Made by a program: the position numbers and the translations under genes. Below the pieces are notes generated by a model that saw nothing but the letters and a program-made list of their open reading frames with translations, had not been told where the DNA came from and ran no database searches. DNA of 64,000 nt from NCBI GenBank assembly GCA_041874725.1, contig CP097466.1:1426001-1490000 (forward strand), given 5' to 3'. The stretch is from Duganella sp. BuS-21. GTDB lineage: Bacteria; Pseudomonadota; Gammaproteobacteria; Burkholderiales; Burkholderiaceae_D. Positions 35,217-43,537 of this stretch are shown here, in pieces (within the stretch, counting starts at the first letter, position 1; the number at the start of each line of letters is the position of its first letter).

Positions 35217-35310
35217 GCGTCATTCCCGCGCAAGCGGGAATCCATAGACTGCATATTTGCTGGCTCGGCATGGATCGCGGCGGCGCACCGTCCCGCTTGC
35301 GCGGGAGCGA
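35217..35310. repeat. Pair of GC-rich hairpin repeats between convergent genes
   Basis: TTCCCGCGCAAGCGGGAA lies near 35222-35239, and CCCGCTTGCGCGGGA, the same sequence inverted, lies near 35292-35306. Each can fold alone, and the two can pair with each other. This is a REP-like arrangement in the convergent gap after proC and before the cytochrome gene, so it may also serve as a bidirectional terminator, although no T-run follows. Confidence 0.6.
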
Positions 35311-35319
35311 CGAGGCACC

Positions 35320-36486
35320 TTACGATTCGTTGCGGCAGCCTTCTTTCATGGCGGCGATCCATGCACGGATCAGGGCCACGCCTTCCTTGTGGGCCGAGCC
35401 GCGACCCAGTTCCGGCATCATGATGCCGGTCTCGGCCGAGGCCAGGCGGTACAGCATGATGGAGTCGTCCGGCTTGCCGGGTGCGATGTCGTAGTTGCGC
35501 CCGCCCGTGCCGGCGCCCGCCGCCACCGGCGGCTTGCACAGTCCCAGGTGCAGATTGGCCGGCGCGCCCATGTTCAGATGCAGCGCCGTGGTGTTGGCCG
35601 CACCCTTGTCGTTGTGGCAGTGGGCGCAGTTGATGTCGAGGTAGGCGCGCGCCCGCGCATCGACCGCCAGCTTGCTGTCGCTCCAGTCGGCGTTGCGCGG
35701 CGCGGCCGTGGCGGCGTTGGCCGGCAGGCCGCTCAGGTAGCCCACCTTCGCCAGGTATTCCAGCTGGTTGGTGCTCACGCCTTCATACGTGTAGTCGCGG
35801 TTCAGGTGGCGCGCTTTGGGGCCGATGGGCTCGAACTGGCGCGACTTGACGTCGGCCACGTGGCACGAGGCGCACTGGTTCACATTGGGCACCACGTAGG
35901 TCAGTTTGTTGCTGCGCTTGTCTTCGTGCAGCACCTCCAGCGGAATCTGGTCGCCGGTGCGCGACAGCACGGCTTCGGTCTGGTCGGCGTTCCATACGTA
36001 GGGCAGGGCGATCCAGCCGCCGGCGCGTTTCACCAGCAAGCGCGTTTCGATCAGCCGCATGCTGGCCAGGTCGAGGCGGTCGCCGTCCTTGGCGCCGCCG
36101 TTGCTGTTATTGCCGTTGCCCGTGGTGGCCAGCACGGTCCTGCCGTCGCCGCCCTTGGGATAGTAGAAGGTCTTGCTGATGATGGTGCCGACTGGGAAGT
36201 CGAACGTGGTGTCGGCCTGGTAGACCGCGCTTTGGCCTTTCGGCATCCACACCGTGCGCAGCTTGTGGGCGTAGTCGGTGAACAGCGGCGTGTTCAGGTC
36301 GTACGGCAGCACATCCTTGTTGAGGTTGAGCTTGCCGCCAGAGACCGCCATCAAATGCCAGTCGCTGAGTTTTTCCGGGTTGCCTTCGGCGATAAAGCTG
36401 ACCGGTGGCTGGCTTTGCGTGCACGCCGCCAGGACGAGCGCGCACGCCGCCGCCAGCAGCGGACGGGTTGCGAGTGTAAGCATCAT
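35320..36486 (-). CDS. Diheme c-type cytochrome lipoprotein, SO2930-like family
   Basis: 388 residues with a lipoprotein signal (LAAACALVLAACTQ, lipobox LAAC). Two heme-binding motifs: CASCH in NQCASCHVADV and CAHCH in INCAHCHNDKGAA. A distinctive N-terminal domain (LPYDLNTPLFTDYAHKLRTVW) matches the family usually paired with a beta-helix lipoprotein. The ATGATG at its start overlaps the stop of the upstream beta-helix gene (36483-36486), so the two are co-translated. Likely an outer- or inner-membrane-attached redox protein; substrate unknown. Confidence 0.85.
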   Translation of the reverse strand: MMLTLATRPLLAAACALVLAACTQSQPPVSFIAEGNPEKLSDWHLMAVSGGKLNLNKDVLPYDLNTPLFTDYAHKLRTVWMPKGQSAVYQADTTFDFPVGTIISKTFYYPKGGDGRTVLATTGNGNNSNGGAKDGDRLDLASMRLIETRLLVKRAGGWIALPYVWNADQTEAVLSRTGDQIPLEVLHEDKRSNKLTYVVPNVNQCASCHVADVKSRQFEPIGPKARHLNRDYTYEGVSTNQLEYLAKVGYLSGLPANAATAAPRNADWSDSKLAVDARARAYLDINCAHCHNDKGAANTTALHLNMGAPANLHLGLCKPPVAAGAGTGGRNYDIAPGKPDDSIMLYRLASAETGIMMPELGRGSAHKEGVALIRAWIAAMKEGCRNES

Positions 36487-37745
36487 GACTGGGCGGCGAG
36501 TTGGGCGATGGTGACCGGTGGCAGTTTGGCCAGTTCGCAGCGGAACGGTGCATCTTCCTTGCTCGGATTCTTGTACTTGTTCGGGCCGTCGGCGTTGAGC
36601 ACGGCGGCATCCTTCTGGATGCAGATGCGGTGCTCAGGCGGCAGCACGCCCTTGACCATCAGCTTGGTGTCGACGTAGCCGTCCCACAGCACGTCCGGCA
36701 GGTGGCCGGTCAGGCCGTACATGGCGATCTTCAGCGCCTTCAGGTCGAAGCCGTCCGGCGCATCGCCGCCGCCCTTGAAGCGGTTGCCGTAGACGTAAAT
36801 GGCTTTCGGGTAGGGATCGTAGCCGGCGGCCACGCCTTTTTCGGTGAAGTAGCCGGTCGAGTGGTAGCTGGAGATGATGACGTTGGCGGTCTGGTTGTCG
36901 ATCACGTCGTTGTCGAAGATTTCCACCCTGGAGTTGGAGTTGATGACGATGCCGGAGCCGGCCGGCACGCTGGCCACGGCCGTGCCCTTGGCGGCGAAGT
37001 TGCCCAGGTTGTTCTTCTCGACCTTGTTCTTGTAGACGCGGGTGCTGTGGCCGGGCTGCGACAGGTTGGGCATGTTGAACACCAGGATGCCGCCGGTGTT
37101 GTTGGTGGCGACGTTGTCGTAGACGTCGGCATTGACGGTGTTCTCGATCTCGATGCCGGCCACATTGCCTTCGGCGCGCGAGCGGCGCACGATCACGCCG
37201 TTGGACTGGCCGACGTAGATGCCGGCGTCGGACGCGCCGATCGCCACGCTGTCTTCGATCAGCACGTTTCTGGTTTTGACGGGATAGATGCCGTAGGCGC
37301 CGTTGCTGACTTTCGGGCCGCCGGTCCACTGGACCTTGACCTTGCGCACGGTGATGGTGTCGCCGTCGTTGATCTTCAGGCCGTCGCCCTTGGAATCTTC
37401 GATGGTGAGGTTTTCGATGGTGAAGCCGTTACCGTAGACCAGCATGCCTTCCGGTCCGGTGACCTGGCCCTTGAAGGAGAGGATGGTTTTTTCCATGCCC
37501 GCACCGCGCACGGTGACGCCGTCGCCGCGCAGGGTCAGGCCGGAGGTGAGATGGTAGGTGCCGGCGGGGATCTCGATCACGCTGCCGGGCTTGGCGTCCA
37601 GCAGCTGCTCCTGCAGCTTCTTCTGGAAAGCGGCGTCGGCGCTGACTTTCTCCGCCGATGGCGCCGGGCCGTCGGTCTTGGTGCAGGCGTTCAACAGCAC
37701 GCCCATGGAACCGCACAATGCAATGACCCCTAACGCTCTGTTCAT
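36483..37745 (-). CDS. Parallel beta-helix lipoprotein paired with the diheme cytochrome
   Basis: 420 residues with a lipoprotein signal (LCGSMGVLLNACTKTDG, lipobox LNAC). The central part is a right-handed beta-helix with PbH1-type repeats: TVRGAGMEKTILSFKGQ, FTIENLTIEDSKGDGLKIND, RNVLIEDSVAIGASDAGIYV, GVIVRRSRAEGNVAGIEIEN and VYDNVATNNTGGILVF. It resembles NosD-like and pectate-lyase-like folds; no catalytic residues can be assigned. The C-terminus contains KLMVKGVLPPEHRICIQK. First gene of the pair. Confidence 0.83.
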   Translation of the reverse strand: MNRALGVIALCGSMGVLLNACTKTDGPAPSAEKVSADAAFQKKLQEQLLDAKPGSVIEIPAGTYHLTSGLTLRGDGVTVRGAGMEKTILSFKGQVTGPEGMLVYGNGFTIENLTIEDSKGDGLKINDGDTITVRKVKVQWTGGPKVSNGAYGIYPVKTRNVLIEDSVAIGASDAGIYVGQSNGVIVRRSRAEGNVAGIEIENTVNADVYDNVATNNTGGILVFNMPNLSQPGHSTRVYKNKVEKNNLGNFAAKGTAVASVPAGSGIVINSNSRVEIFDNDVIDNQTANVIISSYHSTGYFTEKGVAAGYDPYPKAIYVYGNRFKGGGDAPDGFDLKALKIAMYGLTGHLPDVLWDGYVDTKLMVKGVLPPEHRICIQKDAAVLNADGPNKYKNPSKEDAPFRCELAKLPPVTIAQLAAQS

Positions 37746-37836
37746 CTGCTGTCTCCCGATTTTGTTTTATATGGATATTTTTATAGTGCACCTGGCACGA
37801 TTTAGTATAGCAGCATGTTTTATTCGGATTCTTCAA

Positions 37837-38340
37837 CTACATGGTGTTCATCCGGCTGCGTTTGAGGTCGAGCGCGAGCGCCGCTTCGCGCAGGCGGCGG
37901 TGGCGGCGCAGGTAGCTGAAGGCGCCACGGGTGTCGTACATCAGTTGATAGTGGAAATAGTTGATCTGCTCGGCCACCGCCAGAGTGAGAACGCAGCCCG
38001 ACCACCACAAATCCTCGGCAGTGACGGCCGCGTAGCGCTTGGCGAGCAGCAGCACCAGCGCGGCGATGAGCAACACATTAACGTATTTAAAAGTGTTGTA
38101 AAGATGTCGGAAGTAATCGGGCAAGGGCTGGTGCAAGGTGAAGCTGCGCAGCTTCAGATGCCAGTACAGCGCGCCTTGCAGCAGGATGAAGCTCATCATC
38201 GCGGTGCTGGCGATGCGCAGATCCCAGGCCACCGGGCCTTCGGTTTTGCGCCAGTCCAGCCAGAAGATCAGGGGCAGGAAGAACGCGCAGAAGGCTTCGG
38301 CCATGCGCAGGTATGTCATCCGGCCGTGTATCGATTGCAT
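37837..38340 (-). CDS. Hypothetical integral membrane protein
   Basis: 167 residues from the ATG at 38340, which has GAGGA 7 bases upstream; the open frame reaches an ATG at 38388 that has no such site. Four hydrophobic segments are seen: MAEAFCAFFLPLIFWLDW, IASTAMMSFILLQGALYW, YVNVLLIAALVLLLA and WWSGCVLTLAVAEQINYF. A basic C-terminal tail (LRRHRRLREAALALDLKRSR) follows. No family recognised. It is separate from the beta-helix gene (91-base gap). Confidence 0.65.
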   Translation of the reverse strand: MQSIHGRMTYLRMAEAFCAFFLPLIFWLDWRKTEGPVAWDLRIASTAMMSFILLQGALYWHLKLRSFTLHQPLPDYFRHLYNTFKYVNVLLIAALVLLLAKRYAAVTAEDLWWSGCVLTLAVAEQINYFHYQLMYDTRGAFSYLRRHRRLREAALALDLKRSRMNTM

Positions 38341-38410
38341 GCGTACATCCTCGTCGTGGTGGTGCGGACGAGGATAGCATATTGGCAATGCGCTGGAACA
38401 GCGCCGCCGC

Positions 38411-38764
38411 TTATTTCCGCGCGATCAGTACGCCGAGCAGCACACCCACTGCGGCGCCGATGCTGGCCGCGCGCCATGGGTTGTCGCGTACATAGACGTC
38501 GACGCTGGCGGCGGTGTCGCGGCTGTAGGCCAGGAAGCTGTCCTCGAGCTTGTGCAGGTCGCTCCTGGCGGTGCGCAGGCTGTCGTCGAAGCGGGCGCGC
38601 GCTTCGCTGCTGATGCTGGGTTCGTCGCGCGCGCTGTCGGCCAGCCACTGCTCCGCTTCGTCGATGACCTGCTGCATGTCGTCCATCAGCCGCTCGCGTA
38701 CCTTGCCGCCGGCGGCCTTGGCGTCGGCGATGGCGTCGTTGCCGTTTGCCTGGGTTGCTTCCAT
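38411..38764 (-). CDS. DUF883 (ElaB/YqjD-like) membrane-anchored protein
   Basis: 117 residues from the ATG at 38764, preceded by GAGGT; the longer frame to 38854 lacks family similarity. A long amphipathic helical region (KVRERLMDDMQQVIDEAEQW, then DSLRTARSDLHKLEDSF) ends in the tail NPWRAASIGAAVGVLLGVLI, the single membrane anchor typical of ElaB/YqjD proteins. Members bind ribosomes at the inner membrane in stationary phase in E. coli; whether that holds here is inference. Confidence 0.82.
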   Translation of the reverse strand: MEATQANGNDAIADAKAAGGKVRERLMDDMQQVIDEAEQWLADSARDEPSISSEARARFDDSLRTARSDLHKLEDSFLAYSRDTAASVDVYVRDNPWRAASIGAAVGVLLGVLIARK

Positions 38765-38854
38765 GGTGACCTCGCTTATCTGGATAGGGAAAAGAATGCC
38801 AGTGTCAGTATCGGCGATCTCGCCATTATGCGTCTGCTCAATTGTGCCCGGCAA

Positions 38855-39712
38855 TTAACGGAGTGCGTAGTCGAGCGCCACGCCGGCGAAAATCACGCCG
38901 CCCAGCCAGTTGTTGTGGCGGAAGGCGACAAAGCAGGCGTCGCGCTCGCGGTGGCGGATCAGGGTGTAGTGGTAGCAGGCGATGCCGGCCGCCGCCGCCA
39001 GACCGGCCACGAACCAGAAGCGCAGGCCCTGCTGCCAGCCGCACAGCAGCAGGATGGTCAGGTGCAGCGCGTAGCACAGCATGATGATGGCGACGTCGTA
39101 GCGGCCAAAGGTGATGGCCGAGGTCTTGATGCCGATCTTCAGGTCGTCGTCGCGGTCGACCATGGCGTATTCGGTATCGTAGGCCAGGGTCCAGAACACG
39201 TTGCCGATCAACAGCAGCCAGGCCAGCGGCGGCACCTGGTTCTGGATCGCCGCAAACGCCATCGGAATGCCGAAGCCGAAGGCGATGCCGAGGTAGGCCT
39301 GCGGGATGGCGAAGAAGCGTTTGAAGTAGGGATAGGTGCCGGCGATGATCACGGCCGCCACCGACAGCTGCTTGGTCAGCGTGTTGAGCGGCAGGATCAG
39401 GCAGAAGGCGATGAGCGCCAGGATGGCGGCGATCGCCAGCGCTTCCTTGCCGCTGATGCGGCCGCTGGTGAGCGGACGCTGCGCGGTGCGCTTGACGTGC
39501 TTGTCAATATCCTGATCGGCGTAGTCGTTGATTGCGCAGCCGGCTGAGCGCATCAGGAAGGTTCCAAGCGTGAAGATGAGCAGCAGGCGCCAGTCCGGCA
39601 CGCCGTCGGCCGCCAGCCACATCGCGTACAGCGTAGGCCACAGCAGCAGCACGGTGCCGATGGGTTTGTCGAGCCTGATCAGGCGGAAGTAGAGCGCCAG
39701 CTTGTTCGTCAT
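38855..39712 (-). CDS. ubiA: 4-hydroxybenzoate polyprenyltransferase
   Basis: 285 residues, polytopic inner-membrane enzyme that attaches the polyprenyl tail to 4-hydroxybenzoate in ubiquinone synthesis. First aspartate motif [20 protein letters not shown], second motif [20 protein letters not shown]. About nine hydrophobic segments. Ubiquinone made here feeds the glycolate oxidase and respiratory chain coded elsewhere in the window. Followed on the same strand, 66 bases upstream, by oxyR. Confidence 0.95.
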   Translation of the reverse strand: MTNKLALYFRLIRLDKPIGTVLLLWPTLYAMWLAADGVPDWRLLLIFTLGTFLMRSAGCAINDYADQDIDKHVKRTAQRPLTSGRISGKEALAIAAILALIAFCLILPLNTLTKQLSVAAVIIAGTYPYFKRFFAIPQAYLGIAFGFGIPMAFAAIQNQVPPLAWLLLIGNVFWTLAYDTEYAMVDRDDDLKIGIKTSAITFGRYDVAIIMLCYALHLTILLLCGWQQGLRFWFVAGLAAAAGIACYHYTLIRHRERDACFVAFRHNNWLGGVIFAGVALDYALR

Positions 39713-39778
39713 AGTGCGACTTGGATAACGAGAAAGCAGTGATTATCGCAAATCCTGGCCGGGACGGCGTGAAGTGCT

Positions 39779-40714
39779 TCAGGCGGCGTTGCAGAGGGTG
39801 GTGATGCCGGGCAGCTTGCAGGCGGAAACCACTTCGCACACGGCGTCGATGGCGGCCTTGCGGGTGAAGCTTTTACGCCACACGATGACCACGCGGCGCG
39901 ACGGCGCCGGCTCGTCGAAGGGACGGTATTGCAGCATGCCTTCCTTGGTGTCCATGTCCGGCACCGAGGCGCGCGGCAGCACGGTCAGGCCGATGCCGCT
40001 GGCCACCATATGACGGATGGTTTCCAGCGAAGAGCCCTCGAAAGTACGTTGCATGCCGTTACCCGGCGTGGAGAAGCGCGCCATCTCGGGACAGACTTCC
40101 AGCACCTGGTCGCGGAAACAGTGGCCGTTGCCGAGCAGAAGCATGTTCTCGGTCTTGAGGTCTTCGGACGGAATCGACTTGCGCTTGTTCCAGGGATGCT
40201 GGGACGGCATGGCGACCACGAACGGTTCGTCGTACAGCACCTGCATGGCCATGCCGTGCTCGGGCAGGGGCAGCGCCATGATGGCGGCGTCGAGTTCGCC
40301 CTGGCGCAGCATCTCCAGCAGCTTGACGGTGAAGTTTTCCTGCAGGATCAAGGGCATCTGCGGCACCTTGTCGATCATGCCTTTGACCAGCGGTGGCAGC
40401 AAGTAAGGGCCGATGGTGTAGATCACGCCGAGGCGCAGCGGGCCGGCCAGCGGGTCTTTGTTTTGTTTGGCGAGTTCCTTGATGGCGGCGGTTTGCTCCA
40501 GCACGCGCTCGGCCTGGGCGACGATCTGCGCGCCCAGCGGGGTGACGGAAATCTCGGCGCCGCCCCGTTCGAACAGCACCACGCCCAATTCATCTTCCAG
40601 TTTCTTGATGGCGACCGACAGCGTCGGCTGGGCGACGTAGCACGCTTCGGCGGCATGTCCGAAGTGCTTTGCCCGGGCGACGGCCACGATGTATTTCAGT
40701 TCGGTCAGTGTCAT
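39779..40714 (-). CDS. oxyR: LysR-type peroxide sensor OxyR
   Basis: 311 residues. N-terminal winged helix-turn-helix (ELKYIVAVARAKHFGHAA, then VAQPTLSVAIKKLEDELG). The redox pair is conserved at C199 (GNGHCFRDQ) and C208 (LEVCPE), the same positions as E. coli OxyR, so peroxide sensing by disulfide formation is expected. It activates antioxidant genes. It is divergent from the third PilT-type ATPase gene with 108 bases between, so that ATPase could be under OxyR control. Confidence 0.93.
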   Translation of the reverse strand: MTLTELKYIVAVARAKHFGHAAEACYVAQPTLSVAIKKLEDELGVVLFERGGAEISVTPLGAQIVAQAERVLEQTAAIKELAKQNKDPLAGPLRLGVIYTIGPYLLPPLVKGMIDKVPQMPLILQENFTVKLLEMLRQGELDAAIMALPLPEHGMAMQVLYDEPFVVAMPSQHPWNKRKSIPSEDLKTENMLLLGNGHCFRDQVLEVCPEMARFSTPGNGMQRTFEGSSLETIRHMVASGIGLTVLPRASVPDMDTKEGMLQYRPFDEPAPSRRVVIVWRKSFTRKAAIDAVCEVVSACKLPGITTLCNAA

Positions 40715-40822
40715 AAATGTATTTGAACACAGGCGATGCTGGGATGCAATAAGGAAGGCGAAGTTGCGCTATTGTAGCGGAATGGTGTCGATATAATGCA
40801 GCGTAATCTCGAAAGGAGATGT

Positions 40823-42004
40823 ATGTCCTCCACATTTGGCCCGGAAGAAGCGCAGGCATATCTGCACAAGCTGCTCAAGGTGATGCATCACACCGGCGGC
40901 TCGGACTTGTTCATCTCGGCCGATTTCCCGCCAAGCATGAAGTCGCAGGGCGCGATGAAGCCGCTGAGCCAGCAGAAGCTGACCGGCGGCGTGACGCGCG
41001 CGTTGGCGCTGTCAATCATGAACGAGAAGCAGCAGGCCGAATTCGAGGCCGAGCTGGAATGCAACTTTGCCATTTCGCTACCGGAGGTGTGCCGCTTCCG
41101 CGTCAACGTCTTCGTGCAGCAGCAGAACGTGGCGATGGTGATCCGCACCATCGCCTCCGAAATTCCGACGCTGGAAAAGCTGGAACTGCCGGAGGTGCTC
41201 AAGGACATCATCATGACCAAGCGTGGGTTGGTGTTGGTGGTGGGCGGCACCGGCTCGGGCAAGTCGACCACGCTGGCGGCGATGATCGACTACCGCAACG
41301 CCAACACGGCCGGCCACATCATCACGGTGGAAGACCCGGTCGAGTATGTGCACAAGAACAAGGGCTGCCTGGTCACGCACCGCGAAGTGGGCGTCGACAC
41401 ACGCTCCTGGCACAACGCGCTGAAGAACACGCTGCGCCAGGCGCCGGACGTGATTTTGATCGGCGAGATCCGCGACACCGAAACCATGGAGCACGCGATC
41501 GCGTTTGCCGAAACCGGTCACCTGTGCCTGGGTACGCTGCACGCCAACAACGCCAACCAGACCATGGACCGCATCATCAACTTCTTCCCGGAGGAGCGCC
41601 GCAACCAACTGCTGATGGACCTGTCGTCGAATCTGCGCGCCATCGTCTCGCAGCGGCTGATCCGCACCGAGGACGGCAAGGGGCGCAAGGCGGCCATTGA
41701 AATCCTGCTCAACACGCCGACCATCGCCGAGATGATCTTCAAAGGGAGCTTCCAGGCGATCAAGGAAATCATGCACAAGTCGCGCGAGCTGGGCATGTGC
41801 ACCTTCGACCAGGCGCTGTACGAACTTTATAATAAGGGCTACATCGCCTACGAAGAGGCGCTGCGCAATGCCGACTCGGCCAACGGCCTGCGCCTGCAGA
41901 TCAAGCTGCACGGCGGGCGGCCCGAGCCGGGCGAGGGCGGCGGCGCGTTCGGCGCGCTGAGCATCGAAGAAGAAACAGCCGAAGACGACGAACCGAAAAC
42001 CTAG
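40823..42004 (+). CDS. PilT/PilU-family type IV pilus ATPase (third copy)
   Basis: 393 residues from the ATG at 40823 (AAGGAG at 40813-40818). Walker A GGTGSGKST (141-149), VEDPVEYVHKNKG, ILIGEIRDTETMEHAIAFAE and HANNANQTMDRIINFFPEE put it on the PilU side of the family. It is clearly a paralogue of the pilU near 32 kb but has an acidic, Gly-rich C-terminal tail ending EEETAEDDEPKT. No other pilus gene is adjacent. A TATAAT at 40792-40797 could be its -10 element. Confidence 0.9.
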   Translation: MSSTFGPEEAQAYLHKLLKVMHHTGGSDLFISADFPPSMKSQGAMKPLSQQKLTGGVTRALALSIMNEKQQAEFEAELECNFAISLPEVCRFRVNVFVQQQNVAMVIRTIASEIPTLEKLELPEVLKDIIMTKRGLVLVVGGTGSGKSTTLAAMIDYRNANTAGHIITVEDPVEYVHKNKGCLVTHREVGVDTRSWHNALKNTLRQAPDVILIGEIRDTETMEHAIAFAETGHLCLGTLHANNANQTMDRIINFFPEERRNQLLMDLSSNLRAIVSQRLIRTEDGKGRKAAIEILLNTPTIAEMIFKGSFQAIKEIMHKSRELGMCTFDQALYELYNKGYIAYEEALRNADSANGLRLQIKLHGGRPEPGEGGGAFGALSIEEETAEDDEPKT

Positions 42005-42025
42005 AAAGAATCGAGAAAACATCGC

Positions 42026-42505
42026 ATGCCGCAATTTGAAGACAAGATCTGCACCCGCGCACAACTGGCCGCACGCGTGGCCGCATTGCCGAAACCGGTG
42101 GTGCTGACCAACGGCGTGTTCGACATCCTGCATCGTGGGCATGTGACCTACCTGGCGCAGGCGCGCGCGCTGGGCGCCTCGCTGGTGGTGGCGGCCAATA
42201 CCGACGCCTCGGTCAAGCGCCTGGGCAAGGGCGACGATAGGCCCCTGAACAATTGCGGCGACCGCATGGCGGTGCTGGCGGCGCTGGAATCGGTCAGCCT
42301 GGTGGTCGATTTCGACGAGGACACGGCGCTGGAAGTGGTGCAGCAAGCGTGTCCGGAAATCTACGCCAAGGGCGGCGACTACCAGATGGACGCCATCCCT
42401 GAAGGCAAGGCGGTGATCGCCTACGGCGGCGTAGCGGTGGCGATCGACTTCGAGCACGACCGGTCGACCAGCAAGCTGCTGGCCAAGGTGCGTTCCTTCA
42501 AATGA
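42026..42505 (+). CDS. rfaE2: D-glycero-beta-D-manno-heptose 1-phosphate adenylyltransferase
   Basis: 159 residues, the stand-alone cytidylyltransferase-like domain of HldE. TNGVFDILHRGHVTYLAQAR holds the HxGH nucleotide motif; GDYQMDAIPEGKAVIAYGG is toward the C-terminus. Makes ADP-heptose precursor for the lipopolysaccharide inner core. The kinase domain is encoded elsewhere, as is usual in betaproteobacteria. Its stop overlaps the start of the following small membrane gene (ATGA at 42502). Confidence 0.93.
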   Translation: MPQFEDKICTRAQLAARVAALPKPVVLTNGVFDILHRGHVTYLAQARALGASLVVAANTDASVKRLGKGDDRPLNNCGDRMAVLAALESVSLVVDFDEDTALEVVQQACPEIYAKGGDYQMDAIPEGKAVIAYGGVAVAIDFEHDRSTSKLLAKVRSFK

Positions 42506-42789
42506 GGATCATCCTGATCCTGGTGGCGGTGCTGGCGTTTTTGTTGGCGCTATGGGGGCCGCCGCTGATGGTGGCGCGCAAATACTGGCTGCGCGGGAAT
42601 CCGTGGGCCTTCCGCAACCTGCGCTTCGTGCTGCCGGCGCAGCTGGTGGCGGCGGTCACGCTGGCCTTCGCGGCCGAATTCTCCGGCTGGCGCAATCCGG
42701 CCGCCATCATGGCCGGCACCACCATGCTGGTCGGCGTGCTGGGTGCTGGCCTGTTGGCGCTGCTCGCGGTATGGGCGGCGCGGCGCTGA
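42502..42789 (+). CDS. Small hypothetical membrane protein
   Basis: 95 residues with three hydrophobic segments: MRIILILVAVLAFLLALWG, FVLPAQLVAAVTLAFA and TTMLVGVLGAGLLALLAVWA. It overlaps rfaE2 by 4 bases, so it is translationally coupled. No family recognised. It is followed by a degraded regulator fragment and a long palindrome. Confidence 0.65.
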   Translation: MRIILILVAVLAFLLALWGPPLMVARKYWLRGNPWAFRNLRFVLPAQLVAAVTLAFAAEFSGWRNPAAIMAGTTMLVGVLGAGLLALLAVWAARR

Positions 42790-42792
42790 TCG

Positions 42793-42965
42793 ATGACACT
42801 GGCTGGCATGGGCTCAACCGAAATCGACCTGCGCAGCCACGACGCTCCGTTCTCGGACACGCATGACCACGCCCAGCTGGTATTGCTGCTCAAGGCCGGC
42901 TGACGCTGGACATCCATGGCAGCGGCGCCTTGCCGCATCCGCTTGATCGCCGGCGTGGCTGCACG
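42793..42965 (+). pseudogene. Remnant of an AraC-type regulator N-terminus (cupin part)
   Basis: From an ATG at 42793 the frame reads STEIDLRSHDAPFSDTHDHA and QLVLLLKAG, then a stop. In the next frame the reading continues LTLDIHGSGALPHPLDRR. This is the pattern of the N-terminal cupin of AraC-family regulators, broken by one frameshift and cut off before the DNA-binding domain. It ends at the long palindrome beginning 42974. Confidence 0.55.
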
Positions 42966-42973
42966 CCACCCCC

Positions 42974-43047
42974 AACATCGGGGTCAGTTCCGACATTCGG
43001 ACATTTCGCGTGCGAAATGTCCGAATGTCGGAACTGACCCCGATGTT
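42974..43047. repeat. Long perfect palindrome, 36-base arms
   Basis: Arms 42974-43009 and 43012-43047 are exact complements around a 2-base centre. The core (GGGGTCAGTTCCGACATTCG, then GACATTTCGC) is the same as in the element at 58540-58609. It fills the gap after a broken AraC gene and touches the stop codon of trmL, so it may also end trmL transcripts. Confidence 0.9.
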
Positions 43048-43517
43048 CAGGCGCCGCCGGCGTAGCCGTTCTGGCGCCAGGCTTCGAAGACGACGATGGC
43101 GACCGTGTTCGACAGGTTCATGCTGCGGTTGTCGGGGCGCATCGGCAGGCGGATGCGTTGGGCCGGCGGGAAGGTTGCGCGCAGCGTCGGCGGCAGGCCG
43201 GCCGTTTCGGAGCCGAAGACGAAGACGTCGCCCGGCTGGAAGCTGGCTTGCGCGAACGGCGCGCTGCCGTGCGTGGTCATGGCGTACATGCGCGCCGGAT
43301 CCGGCTGGGTGTCGGCCAGGAAGGCGTCCCAGTCCTTGTGCACTTTCATGCGCGCATATTCGTGGTAGTCGAGGCCGGCACGCTTGAGCTTGGAGTCCTC
43401 CAGCGGGAAGCCCAGCGGTTCGATCAGGTGCAGCTGCGCACCGGTGTTGGCGCACAGGCGGATGACGTTGCCCGTATTGGGCGGGATTTCCGGGTGGACC
43501 AGGACGACGTGGAACAT
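43047..43517 (-). CDS. trmL: tRNA (cytidine(34)-2'-O)-methyltransferase
   Basis: 156 residues, SPOUT-class knotted methyltransferase acting on the wobble base of tRNA-Leu isoacceptors. N-terminus FHVVLVHPEIPPNTGNVIRL, middle FVFGSETAGLPP and C-terminal knot IRLPMRPDNRSMNLSNTVAI are diagnostic. The start has a purine-rich AAGGAAGAAAA upstream. It lies just downstream of comF on the same strand, 20 bases apart. Confidence 0.95.
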   Translation of the reverse strand: MFHVVLVHPEIPPNTGNVIRLCANTGAQLHLIEPLGFPLEDSKLKRAGLDYHEYARMKVHKDWDAFLADTQPDPARMYAMTTHGSAPFAQASFQPGDVFVFGSETAGLPPTLRATFPPAQRIRLPMRPDNRSMNLSNTVAIVVFEAWRQNGYAGGA

Positions 43518-43537
43518 GCGTTTTCTTCCTTTTTTAA

